Positions 1 through 8,519 are shown, numbered from the stretch's first letter. The stretch: 63,867 nt of DNA from Selenomonas sp. AE3005 (GCF_000686945.1 NZ_JMME01000017.1:1-63867); one strand, 5' to 3'. A program made the numbers and translations. The notes: generated by a model from the sequence alone, not told the origin.

Positions 1-3
1 CGA

Positions 4-1443
4 GGCTGTCCCAAATTCTGTGTAAACTCCCTGTAGCAATGTAAAACAGGTATAGTATTTTTTTTCTTTCTATATCGAAGTATAGAAATCCTTTGTCTGC
101 ACACCAAGAGATTCTTGGTAGTGCAGGCATTTTTTATTCCGGAATTCTCCCGTCGAAATAAATGGCAAGCTGGGCATGGATAAGGCTCCAGTCTTGGCGG
201 CGTCCTGTCCATTTCCTTGTAATATCCATCATGGCCAGATAAAGCATCTTCAGCAAGCTGTCATCTGTCGGGAATACAGATTTGGCTTTTGTCACTTTCC
301 GTAGTTGGCGGTTAAAGCCTTCAATAGTATTAGTGGTGTAAATCAACTTTCTTAGCTCTTTGGGAAATTTAAAGTAGGTGCTCAAATTAGCCCAGTTATC
401 CTGCCAGGATTGGGAAATCTTGGGATATTTCTTATCCCAACGCTCCGAAAATCGCTCCAATGCAGCCAGGGCAGATGGCTCATCTACCGCTGCGTAAACC
501 TCTTTCAAATCAGCCATAAGTGCCTTGAGGTCTTTGTAGCTGACATATTTGCTGGAATTTCGCAATTGGTGGATAATGCAGTTTTGTATATCTGTCTGTG
601 GGAAAACCGCCTCTATGGCTGCTGAGAAGCCCGTCAGGTTGTCCGTGCAGGCAATGAGGATGTCTTCTACACCACGGTTCCTGAGACTGTTCAGGATGTT
701 GGCCCAGAATTTGGCACTTTCGTTCTCGCCTACCCACATCCCCAGTACATCTTTGTGTCCGTCCATGTCAATGCCAATGGCGATATATACGGCTTTCTTG
801 ACAATTTGCCCCTCACTGCGAACATGGTAATGAATGGCATCCATAAACACTACGGCATAAAGGCTTTCCAGTGGACGTTGCTGCCACTCTCTGGCAATCG
901 GCAGTATTTTGTCTGTGATGCGGCTAATGGTGGTGTCTGACACCTCGATACCATATATGTCTCGAACGTGGGATTCAATATCACTGGTAGTCATGCCTTT
1001 GGCATACATGGAGAAGATCTTCTCCTCAATATCCTGACTTATGCTGGTCTGGTTCTTTTTGATGAGTTGCGGGTCGAACTCTCCCTTGCGGTCTCTAGGG
1101 ACAGAGACTTCAACTTCACCAAAGCTGGTGCGAAGGTTCTTTTTGCTATGCCCATTGCGGCTATTGTCGGTATCTTTGTTCTTATAGTCGTACTTACCAT
1201 AGCCCAGAGATTCATCCATCTCGGTTTCAAGGCCGTTTTCCATAAATTCGGCAATGGTTTCCCTGAACAAGTTCTGGATGTCCTCCATACTGCCAATGTT
1301 GCTTGCCTGCAACAACTCCCGAATCTTTGCTCTGCGAGCTTGTTCTTCTGGACTGCGTGTTTTTCTGCTCATGATAAAACCTCCCCAAATGATGCTCCTA
1401 TTTTACATCACTGGGGAGGTTTACACAAAATCCGGGATAGACT
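4..1443 (-). mobile_element. IS256-family insertion sequence
   Basis: Imperfect terminal inverted repeats flank a mutator-type transposase. The left end (4-31) reads GGCTGTCCCAAATTCTGTGT and continues AAACTCCC. The right end (1414-1443), reverse-complemented, is closely matching, with the TTGTGTAAAC-type core and CTCCC shared. The right end stops 2-3 bases before the dinB stop codon. Target-site duplication cannot be checked because the left flank is only about 3 bases long here. The element looks complete and its transposase is intact, so it may be active. Confidence 0.85.
134..1372 (-). CDS. IS256-family (mutator-type) transposase
   Basis: 412-residue DDE transposase of the IS256 family, which moves the element by a copy-and-paste route (family knowledge). 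The catalytic acids fit the family: Asp in VVFMDAIHYHVR (about residue 178), Asp in ACTDNLTGF (about 247) and Glu in TTNTIEGFNRQLRK (about 350). The N-terminal MSRKTRSPEEQ stretch and the RNGHSKKNLRTSFGEVEV region are also typical. The ATG follows a GGGAGG ribosome site 6 nt upstream. It is full length with no internal stop. Confidence 0.93.
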   Translation of the reverse strand: MSRKTRSPEEQARRAKIRELLQASNIGSMEDIQNLFRETIAEFMENGLETEMDESLGYGKYDYKNKDTDNSRNGHSKKNLRTSFGEVEVSVPRDRKGEFDPQLIKKNQTSISQDIEEKIFSMYAKGMTTSDIESHVRDIYGIEVSDTTISRITDKILPIAREWQQRPLESLYAVVFMDAIHYHVRSEGQIVKKAVYIAIGIDMDGHKDVLGMWVGENESAKFWANILNSLRNRGVEDILIACTDNLTGFSAAIEAVFPQTDIQNCIIHQLRNSSKYVSYKDLKALMADLKEVYAAVDEPSALAALERFSERWDKKYPKISQSWQDNWANLSTYFKFPKELRKLIYTTNTIEGFNRQLRKVTKAKSVFPTDDSLLKMLYLAMMDITRKWTGRRQDWSLIHAQLAIYFDGRIPE

Positions 1444-1445
1444 CC

Positions 1446-2657
1446 TCAATGCCGCGCTTCACTCCCATCAAGTGAAGCGTTTATCTTTTTCAACACCCTT
1501 GATTCTCCTAAATGGGCAATCTTATCTTCCCCAAACCTTGCCTTAATTTTGTCAATCGCTGTGTAAAGACGTTCCTTCTTTTGTTTGTTTTCCATCTCAA
1601 ACAGAGAAATCTCGCTAGGCGCATCAAAACCACTACAACTTACCCCCAGCAGACGTATACCGCTGCCGTAAGGAAGGGAAAATGCCCGAAAGAGGGCTTT
1701 TGCCTCCTTAAAGATGTCCTCATCATAGCAAATCGCATCTGAAAGAGTTTTCTGGCGTGTATAGGTGGAAAAATCTCCCAGCCTTATTTTTATCTGCACA
1801 GTATGGGCATTCTTGCCACTACGGCGCAACCTCCAGCCGACTTGGGCGGACAAGTAAAGAAGATGTTGTTCCACCTCCTGCCGGGATTGCAAATTTTCCT
1901 CAAAGGTGGTTTCTTTGCCAATAGATTGTGCATCCCGTACTGGCTCCACAGGACGGTCATCCTTGCCATTTGCCAGTTCCACAAGATGCCGTGCCAGCCT
2001 TTCCCCTACCTGCTTTTGCAGTACATCCTTTCCGGCCCTGGCAATATCTCCTATGTACCTGTACCCAAATGCAGCCAGCCTTTCTTCTGTTTTCTTGCCA
2101 ACGCCCCAGATTCTCGCTATGGGCAATGGCCAAAGAATGCGTTGAATATCCTCCTGCCTGATTATAACCAGCCCATCAGGTTTTTCCAAATCTGATGCCA
2201 GCTTTGCCAGGAACTTGTTGGGCGCAATCCCCACTGAGGCTATCAGTCCCGTTTCTTTCAGGACGGCCTGCTTTAACTTCATGCCATAGTTTCTTGGATT
2301 CCCCTTAATAAACCGCTCCATCCCCGTGATATCCAAAAAGCCTTCATCAATAGAAAGCGGCTCTACCAAGGGAGAAAATCGGCTCATAATCTCAAAAATT
2401 TGTGCCGATACTGCCTTGTATTGCGGATAATTGCCAGTCAGAAATATTCCCTGCGGACACTTCCGCTTTGCCAAAGCCATGGGCATGGCCGAATGTACCC
2501 CGTATTTTCTGGCCTCATATGATGCTGTTGACACCACGCCCCTAGAGGACAGCCCACCAACTATGACGGGTTTCCCACGCAGTTCCGGATTGTCCCTTTG
2601 CTCCACCGCTGCAAAAAAGCAGTCCATATCAATATGGAGGATAAGGCGTTCAGCCAT
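1446..2657 (-). CDS. dinB: DNA polymerase IV (DinB, Y family)
   Basis: Error-prone translesion polymerase of about 403 residues. The N-terminus has the Y-family motif LHIDMDCFFAAVEQRDNPEL. The second catalytic motif, SIDEGFLDITG, lies near residue 100, and helix-hairpin-helix sequence IWGVGKKTEERL near residue 180. The little-finger domain follows. Two ATGs lie 6 nt apart; the second (2657) is preferred because GAGGG sits 6 nt before it. The first is too close to the same site. The gene lies downstream of dnaE in the same direction. Its stop codon nearly touches the IS256 end, so the natural terminator has been displaced and the last codons may have been altered by the insertion. Confidence 0.93.
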   Translation of the reverse strand: MAERLILHIDMDCFFAAVEQRDNPELRGKPVIVGGLSSRGVVSTASYEARKYGVHSAMPMALAKRKCPQGIFLTGNYPQYKAVSAQIFEIMSRFSPLVEPLSIDEGFLDITGMERFIKGNPRNYGMKLKQAVLKETGLIASVGIAPNKFLAKLASDLEKPDGLVIIRQEDIQRILWPLPIARIWGVGKKTEERLAAFGYRYIGDIARAGKDVLQKQVGERLARHLVELANGKDDRPVEPVRDAQSIGKETTFEENLQSRQEVEQHLLYLSAQVGWRLRRSGKNAHTVQIKIRLGDFSTYTRQKTLSDAICYDEDIFKEAKALFRAFSLPYGSGIRLLGVSCSGFDAPSEISLFEMENKQKKERLYTAIDKIKARFGEDKIAHLGESRVLKKINASLDGSEARH

Positions 2658-2751
2658 TGTCATCCCTCACAATCTTCATCAGAGGAGTCTCATCTGCGGC
2701 GATAGTGCTCTTGTCAATACCTGCGCCACCATAAAAGTTCAGCACCTTCAA
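2650..2751 (-). CDS. possible 33-codon ORF between dnaE and dinB
   Basis: A short reading frame starts at TTG, with AGGAG about 8 nt upstream, and reads MKVLNFYGGAGIDKSTIAAD and on to IVRDDNG. Its stop codon overlaps the dinB start region, an arrangement that would couple its translation to dinB. I do not recognise the product. It could be a real leader-type peptide or chance. The only support is the ribosome site and the overlap. Confidence 0.3.
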   Translation of the reverse strand: MKVLNFYGGAGIDKSTIAADETPLMKIVRDDNG

Positions 2752-2770
2752 CCTAACTCTCCTGTGCATT

Positions 2771-5700
2771 CTATCGCTTTTTTACGCCTTTGGCTCCCAG
2801 AACCTCTTCCAGCAGCGTCAGTGTTTCCGGGGCGTTATCCAGCCAGTATTGCTCCCCGAGCTTTTGCCAGCGCCCCTGATAGATAAACACAGGATTATGG
2901 CCGGGATGCTTTGTTATAATGTCCTTGACTTTCCCCAGCAGTTCCTCATTATCGCCTGCCGGTATCATCAGATAATACTCCGGCGCATAATCAAGCACCG
3001 ACCAGATTTTATCAGCCAGCAGCTTTACACCATCGTCCTGCACATCCACCTTGCCCTGCATGACGACTGCCATATCCGGCACCAGCAGATTGATATGCTG
3101 ATAGAACGTCCGTGGGAAAACCGTAACCTCAATCCTGTCGGTGTAATCCTCCAGCGTGACGAAGCACATAGTTTCCCCTTTTTTGGTTGTAATTCGCTTG
3201 CATTCAGTAATAAGACCACCGATACGTACCAGCTGCTTATCCTTTACACCGCCGGACAGCAAAACCTCCAGCCGGGGTAAATTTCCCAGTGTTGCCTGGA
3301 ACTGGTCCAGCGGATGTCCGGTAATATAGAACCCTGTTGTTTCCTTTTCCCAGCTCAGACGGTCCTTCATGTCGGCCTCTGGTATATCCGGCAGTTTTAT
3401 CTCCGTCGCATCTGCAATGGCAGTCATATCAAACAGTCCCAGCTGACCATTGGCACTATCACGCCGCCGCCGCTGCGCCTCACCTACCACTTTGTCAAGC
3501 ACCTTCAGCAGCTGGCTGCGCTTGTTCCCCAGTGAGTCAAAAGCACCACATTTTATGAGGCTTTCCGTAACACGTTTGTTAACTGTCCCCATATCCAAAG
3601 AGGTACAAAAATCCATCAGCGACGTAAAGGCGCCCTTGTCCTTGCGTGCAGCCATGATTTCCTCAATGGCTGCATCACCGACATTACGTACCGCCGCCAG
3701 TCCGAAACGAATAGCCCCTTTGTCTACACTGAAATTCGTCAAGCTGGCGTTGATATCGGGCGGCAGGATTTTAATGCCCATACGGCGCGCCAGTTCAATA
3801 TACGCTGGTACTTTTGTAGAGTTATCCATAATACTGGTCAGCATTGCTGCCATATATTCTGCCGGATAATGAGCTTTCAGGTAAGCTGTCTGCCAAGCCA
3901 CCAACGCATACGCCGCACTATGGGACTTATTAAAACCGTAATCGGCAAAATGCGTCAACAAGTCAAAAATTGTATTGGCCAGCTCCGCCTCGATATTGTT
4001 GGCCGCACAGCCTTTCAGGAAGTTTTCCTTCTGCGCCATCAGGATTTCATGCTTTTTCTTACCCATGGCACGACGCAACAGGTCAGCTTGTCCCAGCGAG
4101 AACCCGGCCAGCACCTGCACAATCTGCATAACCTGCTCTTGATAGAGCACCACACCAAACGTTTCTTTAAGGATAGGTTCCAGCAGCGGGTGCATATAGG
4201 TAACTTCCTTGCGTCCATGACGGCCGGCGATGAAGTCCTCCACCATGCCGCTGCCCAAGGGGCCTGGACGGTACAAAGCCACTGTCGGAATGAGGTCAGC
4301 AAAGTTCCGCGGTGCAAGGTCCTTCACCAAGGCCGTCATGCCCGAAGATTCCATCTGGAACACAGCCCCCGTGCGGCCCTCACAGAGCATTTTGGCCGTG
4401 AGTTCATCTTCCAGGGGAATCTTATTGATATCCACCACTTCGCCCCGTGTACGTTTGATATTATCGAGCGTATCACTGATAACTGTGAGCGTACGCAGCC
4501 CCAAAAAGTCCATTTTGAGCAGGCCAAGTTCCTCCACATGGTCCTTGTCAAATTCCGTAACCAGCGTACCTTCCGATACCGATACAGGCAGATATTCCGT
4601 CAGCGCCTTTTTCGCAATAACGACGCCAGCGGCATGGGTAGATGAGTGACGCGGCAGCCCCTCAACCTTGCGGGCCAGGTCAATAAGCCGCTTTACCTCC
4701 GGCGAACCATCGTAGAGGTCACGGAAGTCCTTGGAACTTTTCAACGCCTTATCAAGCGTCATTTTAAGTTCATTGGGAATCAGCTTTGATATGCCATCTA
4801 CCTGCGCATAAGGCATATTAAGCGCCCGTCCCACATCGCGCACTGCACCCTTGGCCGCCATGGTACCAAAGGTAACAATCTGCGCTACATGGTCATAACC
4901 ATAACGTTCCTTAACGTAATCGATGACTTCTTCCCGGCGTATATAGCAGAAGTCGATATCAATATCCGGCATGGTGACACGTTCCGGATTCAAAAAACGC
5001 TCAAAGAGCAAATCATACTGCAAGGGGTCAAGATTGGTAATGCCGAGCAGATAGGCCACGATACTGCCGGCAGCCGAACCACGCCCTGGCCCTACGGAAA
5101 TCCCCTGCTCCCGGGAATGATTGATAAAATCCCAGACAATCAGGAAATAACTGTCATAGCCCATACGATGAATAATGGACAGCTCATAGTCCAGACGTTC
5201 CCTTATCTCCGCCGTAATTTCCGGATAACGGTCAGGCAGTGCCTGTTCACACAAAGCGCGCAAATAAGCCTCATCATCTTTATAGGCCTCAGGTATCGGA
5301 TAGTAAGGCAGCTGAATATGACCAAACTCAAAATCAACCTGACAGCGCTCGGCTATCTTTACGGTATTGCTGATAGCCTCCGGCGTATCCGTAAAAAGTG
5401 CCGCCATTTCCGCCGGGGACTTTAGATAATAATCATCGCTGTTAAACCGCATACGCTGGGGATCATCCACCGTCTTGCCCATTTGAATACAGAGCAGAAT
5501 ATCATGGAACTCGCTGTCCTCACGGCGTACATAGTGGCTATCGTTGGTGGCAACAAGGCCAATGCCGTACTTCTGTGCCAGCTCAATCAAGCCCTCATTG
5601 GCTGTTCGTTCTTCCGGCAGGCCGTGATTCTGGATTTCGAGAAAGTAATTCTCCTTGCCGAAAATATCTATGTATTCCTGTACAAGCCGGTCAGCCTTTT

Positions 5701-6172
5701 CCTTATTGTTTTGAATCAAAGCCTGTGGCACATCACCAGCAATACAGGCCGACAAGCAGATAATACCCTCATGATATTTACGCAGAATTTCCTTATCAAC
5801 ACGCGGCTTATAATACATACCCTCAATATTAGCCAGAGACACCAGCTGCACAAGATTTTTATAGCCTGTCTGATTTTCTGCCAGCAAAATCAAATGATAA
5901 TACTTGACATGGTTGACTTCCTGCCGTTCCTGACGCGGGCCGGGAGCCAGGTAAACCTCACAGCCAATAATGGGTTTTATCCCCTGTTTCTGACACTCTT
6001 TATAGAAGTCAATCGTACCGTACATTACACCATGGTCAGTAATAGCCAGGTGTTTCATGCCCAGTTCTTTGGCCCGCCCCACCAAATCCTTGATACGGGC
6101 AGCGCCATCCAGCAGACTGAATTCCGTATGCACATGAAGATGGGCAAAATCTATATTACTTGCTGATTCCAT
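2771..6172 (-). CDS. dnaE: DNA polymerase III alpha subunit (DnaE)
   Basis: 1133-residue replicative polymerase alpha subunit. An N-terminal PHP domain opens with HLHVHTEFSLLDGAARIKDL (from residue 11). The catalytic aspartates lie in MPDIDIDF near residue 400. Then come the palm/fingers region, helix-hairpin-helix sequence, and a C-terminal OB fold (LVRIGGLITECKRITTKKGE). The open frame extends 97 codons upstream, but the start is placed at 6172: MESASNID begins there, AGGAAGGA precedes it at a good distance, and the upstream residues do not look like DnaE. It heads a unit with dinB. This is the DnaE1-type enzyme without a proofreading exonuclease domain. Confidence 0.96.
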   Translation of the reverse strand: MESASNIDFAHLHVHTEFSLLDGAARIKDLVGRAKELGMKHLAITDHGVMYGTIDFYKECQKQGIKPIIGCEVYLAPGPRQERQEVNHVKYYHLILLAENQTGYKNLVQLVSLANIEGMYYKPRVDKEILRKYHEGIICLSACIAGDVPQALIQNNKEKADRLVQEYIDIFGKENYFLEIQNHGLPEERTANEGLIELAQKYGIGLVATNDSHYVRREDSEFHDILLCIQMGKTVDDPQRMRFNSDDYYLKSPAEMAALFTDTPEAISNTVKIAERCQVDFEFGHIQLPYYPIPEAYKDDEAYLRALCEQALPDRYPEITAEIRERLDYELSIIHRMGYDSYFLIVWDFINHSREQGISVGPGRGSAAGSIVAYLLGITNLDPLQYDLLFERFLNPERVTMPDIDIDFCYIRREEVIDYVKERYGYDHVAQIVTFGTMAAKGAVRDVGRALNMPYAQVDGISKLIPNELKMTLDKALKSSKDFRDLYDGSPEVKRLIDLARKVEGLPRHSSTHAAGVVIAKKALTEYLPVSVSEGTLVTEFDKDHVEELGLLKMDFLGLRTLTVISDTLDNIKRTRGEVVDINKIPLEDELTAKMLCEGRTGAVFQMESSGMTALVKDLAPRNFADLIPTVALYRPGPLGSGMVEDFIAGRHGRKEVTYMHPLLEPILKETFGVVLYQEQVMQIVQVLAGFSLGQADLLRRAMGKKKHEILMAQKENFLKGCAANNIEAELANTIFDLLTHFADYGFNKSHSAAYALVAWQTAYLKAHYPAEYMAAMLTSIMDNSTKVPAYIELARRMGIKILPPDINASLTNFSVDKGAIRFGLAAVRNVGDAAIEEIMAARKDKGAFTSLMDFCTSLDMGTVNKRVTESLIKCGAFDSLGNKRSQLLKVLDKVVGEAQRRRRDSANGQLGLFDMTAIADATEIKLPDIPEADMKDRLSWEKETTGFYITGHPLDQFQATLGNLPRLEVLLSGGVKDKQLVRIGGLITECKRITTKKGETMCFVTLEDYTDRIEVTVFPRTFYQHINLLVPDMAVVMQGKVDVQDDGVKLLADKIWSVLDYAPEYYLMIPAGDNEELLGKVKDIITKHPGHNPVFIYQGRWQKLGEQYWLDNAPETLTLLEEVLGAKGVKKR

Positions 6173-6286
6173 AAAAAAGTTCCTTCCTAACGCCAAACGA
6201 TTATCCTTTAGTATAACATAAAACCTTGCTCCCATGCAGGCACTGATGTTAAAATAATGACAAAGAAGAACGCGAGGTGTTTTGCA

Positions 6287-6547
6287 GTGACTATACATGG
6301 CGCAGTGATTATCGAGCAAGGGGTTACCTTTGCGATTATATCCGTTAAGCAATCTGTTACAATGTATACTGCCAGAATGGTGCAGACGCGCCATGAGCTG
6401 GCTCAGTTCTTCCCCAATATGCCCATAATCCTCATGAGTCAGGATAACAACGGCACCCCTCACTATTACGGCCGTAAGGATATTGTGGAATTTCTGAAAA
6501 CCATACGCTTAGACCAGATACCGTGGAAAGAATATCATATATATTAA
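6287..6547 (+). CDS. small hypothetical protein whose 3' end is the island insertion site
   Basis: About 86 residues from GTG at 6287 (AGGTG 8 nt upstream). An in-frame ATG at 6257 would add 10 residues but has no ribosome site. The start VTIHGAVIIEQGVTFAIISV looks like a beta-rich fold and the C-terminus is IPWKEYHIY. No family recognised. The last 22 bases, including the stop, recur at 15303-15324 on the far side of the island. Integration therefore left the coding sequence intact and moved its original terminator (15325-15360) about 8.8 kb away. It is divergent from dnaE. Confidence 0.6.
   Translation: MTIHGAVIIEQGVTFAIISVKQSVTMYTARMVQTRHELAQFFPNMPIILMSQDNNGTPHYYGRKDIVEFLKTIRLDQIPWKEYHIY
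6526..6547. other. left attachment site (attL) of the island
   Basis: GAAAGAATATCATAT (6526-6540) is identical to 15303-15317, and the following seven bases match at five positions (ATATTAA here, CTACTAA there). Both copies encode KEYHIY-stop in the same frame. This is the classic product of site-specific integration into the 3' end of a gene. Confidence 0.8.
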
Positions 6548-6649
6548 CGGTACTATTTAGCCCAAACAATTACACCTCATGAAGCCTTATTTTATGCGGT
6601 TTTTTGATGGTTGACAAAAGGTCAAAAAATCGCTTTTTGAACATTTTGT

Positions 6650-6666
6650 GGTCAAAACGTGGTCAC
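6650..6666 (+). repeat. 17-bp direct repeat near left island end
   Basis: GGTCAAAACGTGGTCAC occurs here, 110-140 bp inside attL, and again at 15232-15248 just inside attR. The two copies have the same orientation. Each contains two GGTCA units, and further GGTCA-like units lie close by at 6620. It could be an integrase arm-type site. Alternatively the left copy is a fossil of an integrase 3' end, because the right copy lies in the last codons of the integrase gene. Confidence 0.6.
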
Positions 6667-6684
6667 GAAACAAGTATATAACAA

Positions 6685-6724
6685 TAAAAGCCTATGCCTG
6701 CAAAAACACAGACATAGGCTTTTA
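6685..6724. terminator. bidirectional hairpin terminator
   Basis: AAAAGCCTATG pairs with CATAGGCTTTT around a loop of about 18 bases, with A/T tracts on both sides. Together with 6806-6840 it fills the gene-free stretch 6548-6994, which otherwise holds only the 17-bp repeat. Confidence 0.7.
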
Positions 6725-6805
6725 TTGACATTATTCATTTATTTGATAACCTCCCTATCAATGTGATAAAATAGGCCTATAAAAACCTACTTGCCTGGTT
6801 TTTCT

Positions 6806-6840
6806 GACCGTAGCAGTCCTACCTGCTGCGGTCTTTTATT
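6806..6840 (+). terminator. rho-independent terminator
   Basis: GACCGTAGCAG pairs with CTGCTGCGGTC (one G.U) followed by TTTTATT. It points rightward and would stop transcripts entering the island from the left. Confidence 0.65.
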
Positions 6841-6994
6841 TTGTTCTTTTTCGGACGGCCGTGTTCCATCGTCTCTCGTCCTACCGCCAGTATCATCTGA
6901 CGCTCCTCATTAAATACTTTTCGCCCCAAGTGATTACATGCGTCCGGCGGCAATTCGCAGGTTAAGCATCCGCGACCGGGTTTACATCCGGGAA

Positions 6995-7357
6995 TCATCT
7001 ACTCTCAACCTCCGATTTCTTTATCCAGTAACTGATGGTTACCTTGTCACCGGGATGAACCTGTTCCTTGCTGTCAACCAGCCACGGATTCAGCTCCTTA
7101 ATCCCTTCTTTGAACTCAAGAATATAGCGCCGCCCGCCAGTATTTTTCTGCAGGTACTCCTCGGAAATACTCCAAAGCGTATCTCCAGGCTGTACCGTGT
7201 AGACGGTTTCCACTCTTACCTGGTCGCCGTCGTAAAAGCCAGCGCAAATTACTGCGGCCCCGATAATGGCGGTACTCGCAAGAAACTTTTTCAAGGCTGA
7301 CTCAATGCCACGTTTGTGAGCCCGCGCCTCTTCGACTTGTTCCCAAAAATCCTTCAT
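6995..7357 (-). CDS. LysM-domain membrane-anchored protein
   Basis: 120 residues. A charged N-terminus of about 28 residues precedes one membrane segment (residues about 29-44, ASTAIIGAAVICAGFY). A LysM peptidoglycan-binding motif follows (VYTVQPGDTLWSISEEYL, about 52-70, ending with NPWLVDSKEQVHPGD). The domain would lie outside the membrane. Its ATG overlaps the stop of the upstream HTH gene by 4 nt, so the two are one unit. Function in the island is unknown; a cell-wall or entry-related role is only a guess. Confidence 0.75.
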   Translation of the reverse strand: MKDFWEQVEEARAHKRGIESALKKFLASTAIIGAAVICAGFYDGDQVRVETVYTVQPGDTLWSISEEYLQKNTGGRRYILEFKEGIKELNPWLVDSKEQVHPGDKVTISYWIKKSEVESR

Positions 7358-7581
7358 AGTGTAACTTCCTCCCTGTTTAATGCCTCCAAAATCTCCGGCT
7401 TGCTAAGCCCGGTCAGCTTGGCAAATGCTTTCAGGTAACAGCACCCGCGTCGGGGAGTTATGAACCCCTGCTTTTCGGTGTAGGCGTTGACCTTGGCCAC
7501 AATACTGCCCGCCCGGGCTCGCTTATAGCCGGTGACCGTCATTACATCTGTTATGCTAAGCAGAACTGTGCTTTTGAACAT
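7354..7581 (-). CDS. small HTH protein (excisionase-like)
   Basis: 75 residues from ATG at 7581, with AAGGAGG 8 nt upstream (a GTG three codons earlier would overlap that site). The sequence LLSITDVMTVTGYKRARAGS and the following charged stretch resemble small winged-helix or excisionase-type DNA-binding proteins of integrative elements. It is followed by the LysM gene with an ATGA overlap. Two palindromes lie directly upstream. An alternative is a simple repressor of its own operon. Confidence 0.6.
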   Translation of the reverse strand: MFKSTVLLSITDVMTVTGYKRARAGSIVAKVNAYTEKQGFITPRRGCCYLKAFAKLTGLSKPEILEALNREEVTL

Positions 7582-7598
7582 GCTGACCACCTCCTTAT

Positions 7599-7623
7599 TT
7601 CATAATTTATGAACGAGTCGTTC
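7599..7623. promoter_or_regulatory. overlapping palindromes upstream of the HTH/LysM pair
   Basis: TTCATAATTTATGAA (7599-7613) and GAACGAGTCGTTC (7611-7623) are both perfect palindromes with one central base. They sit just upstream of the ribosome site of the small HTH gene and look like operator sequences, perhaps for autoregulation. Confidence 0.5.
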
Positions 7624-7664
7624 ACTCGCCATCGCCTTTTTGACATACAACATATAGTTGTTAT

Positions 7665-7693
7665 TTGACATCTCCACCAATATGTAGTATCAT
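7665..7693 (+). promoter_or_regulatory. sigma70-type promoter for the 48-codon gene
   Basis: TTGACA, 17-bp spacer, TATCAT, ending about 33 bp before the ATG at 7727. Another TTGACA lies 26 bp upstream. Confidence 0.65.
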
Positions 7694-7726
7694 TATCTAG
7701 GAACAATAAGAAAGGAGATGAAATAC

Positions 7727-7873
7727 ATGGCAGATAATTCTAAAAAAGTTACTTCTGCACGCGCCGCAAGTGCCGCCTCTAAGGTCTTGCGTGACGGTCG
7801 TACCAGCAAAGCATCCAAAACTGCTGCTGCCAGTGCCTTAAGCCAGCGCCCGTCAAGCCACAAACGGAAGTAA
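7727..7873 (+). CDS. 48-residue basic Ala/Ser-rich small protein
   Basis: ATG preceded by AAAGGAG. The protein begins MADNSKKVTSARAASAASKV, continues LRDGRTSKASKTAAASALSQ and ends HKRK. It resembles a widespread family of very small proteins in mobile elements with the pattern VTS..VAS.ASKVL.....SK.AKS.A.SALSQ. I know no established function for that family. It has its own promoter and terminator, which supports real expression. It lies between convergent and divergent regulatory genes of the island. Confidence 0.75.
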   Translation: MADNSKKVTSARAASAASKVLRDGRTSKASKTAAASALSQRPSSHKRK

Positions 7874-7890
7874 AGCAAATTTTTATCCCT

Positions 7891-7921
7891 AAGTCAGAGT
7901 GTTGCAGCACCCTGACTTTTT
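7891..7921 (+). terminator. terminator of the 48-codon gene
   Basis: AGTCAG and CTGACT arms, with inner GTG/CAC pairing, are followed by TTTTT. The facing gene on the minus strand ends at 7920, so the site may serve both. Confidence 0.7.
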
Positions 7922-8120
7922 ACTTGAAAAAAATCTGTAGTAACTCCTCATCTGCCAACGGAATGACTTCACGCATTACACATAAGTCATCTACCGTAAA
8001 GCGAACCGCCCCACGCATTTTTCGTTGCAACGTATCCCGATGAATCCCCATAGCCTTGGCCAGTTTCTCATTCGTCCAGCCATGGTATTTCATCGTCCGC
8101 TTCAACAGGTCAATGTCCAT
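7920..8120 (-). CDS. small HTH DNA-binding protein
   Basis: 66 residues from ATG at 8120 (GAGAGG upstream). The open frame extends 14 codons further without a good ribosome site. MKYHGWTNEKLAKAMGIHRD followed by TLQRKMRG is a compact helix-turn-helix with a recognition helix around residues 23-35. It is the last gene of the leftward early operon, 13 nt after the gene at 8134. Probably a phage-type accessory regulator. Confidence 0.65.
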   Translation of the reverse strand: MDIDLLKRTMKYHGWTNEKLAKAMGIHRDTLQRKMRGAVRFTVDDLCVMREVIPLADEELLQIFFK

Positions 8121-8133
8121 CGCCTTTCCTCTC

Positions 8134-8472
8134 TCACTTCGTTTCAATGGATACAAGTTCATATTGGCTTATCAGTAACAGTGAATCGTCCATCGAGAAG
8201 TTAAAGGTTGCTACTCCATGCCCTGCGGAGATAATGTGCATAGCGACTAAGTTTTCTTCGTTGGATAAGTCAAAACACACTCTAAAGTCACCATTTCCAA
8301 CGTTCATCCCGTGGTGAGCAATGGTCACCGCTTTGCCAATGAAATCATTTACTGCCTCAGTAGTCTCCCTGATGAACGCTTCCGCCTGCTTCTCAAAACC
8401 GGACTTTATCTCACCATCATCGGTAACACAGGACAGATACTCACAAAAATCAATTTCCAAAGTCTTCGTCAT
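8134..8472 (-). CDS. hypothetical protein of the island early operon
   Basis: 112 residues starting MTKTLEIDFCEYLSCVTDDG, with GAGGGAGG upstream of the ATG. Mixed alpha/beta pattern, no membrane segment or signal peptide, and no motif I recognise. It lies between the Rha-type regulator and the small HTH gene and is probably co-transcribed with them. Confidence 0.65.
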   Translation of the reverse strand: MTKTLEIDFCEYLSCVTDDGEIKSGFEKQAEAFIRETTEAVNDFIGKAVTIAHHGMNVGNGDFRVCFDLSNEENLVAMHIISAGHGVATFNFSMDDSLLLISQYELVSIETK

Positions 8473-8519
8473 AAGAATTCCTCCCTCACTTCATCGCTTC
8501 CAACACACTCTCGTGCCAG

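Noticed and set aside
6526-6547. tRNA gene as island target
   Set aside because: No tRNA cloverleaf can be formed at either att site; the repeated sequence is the end of a protein frame.
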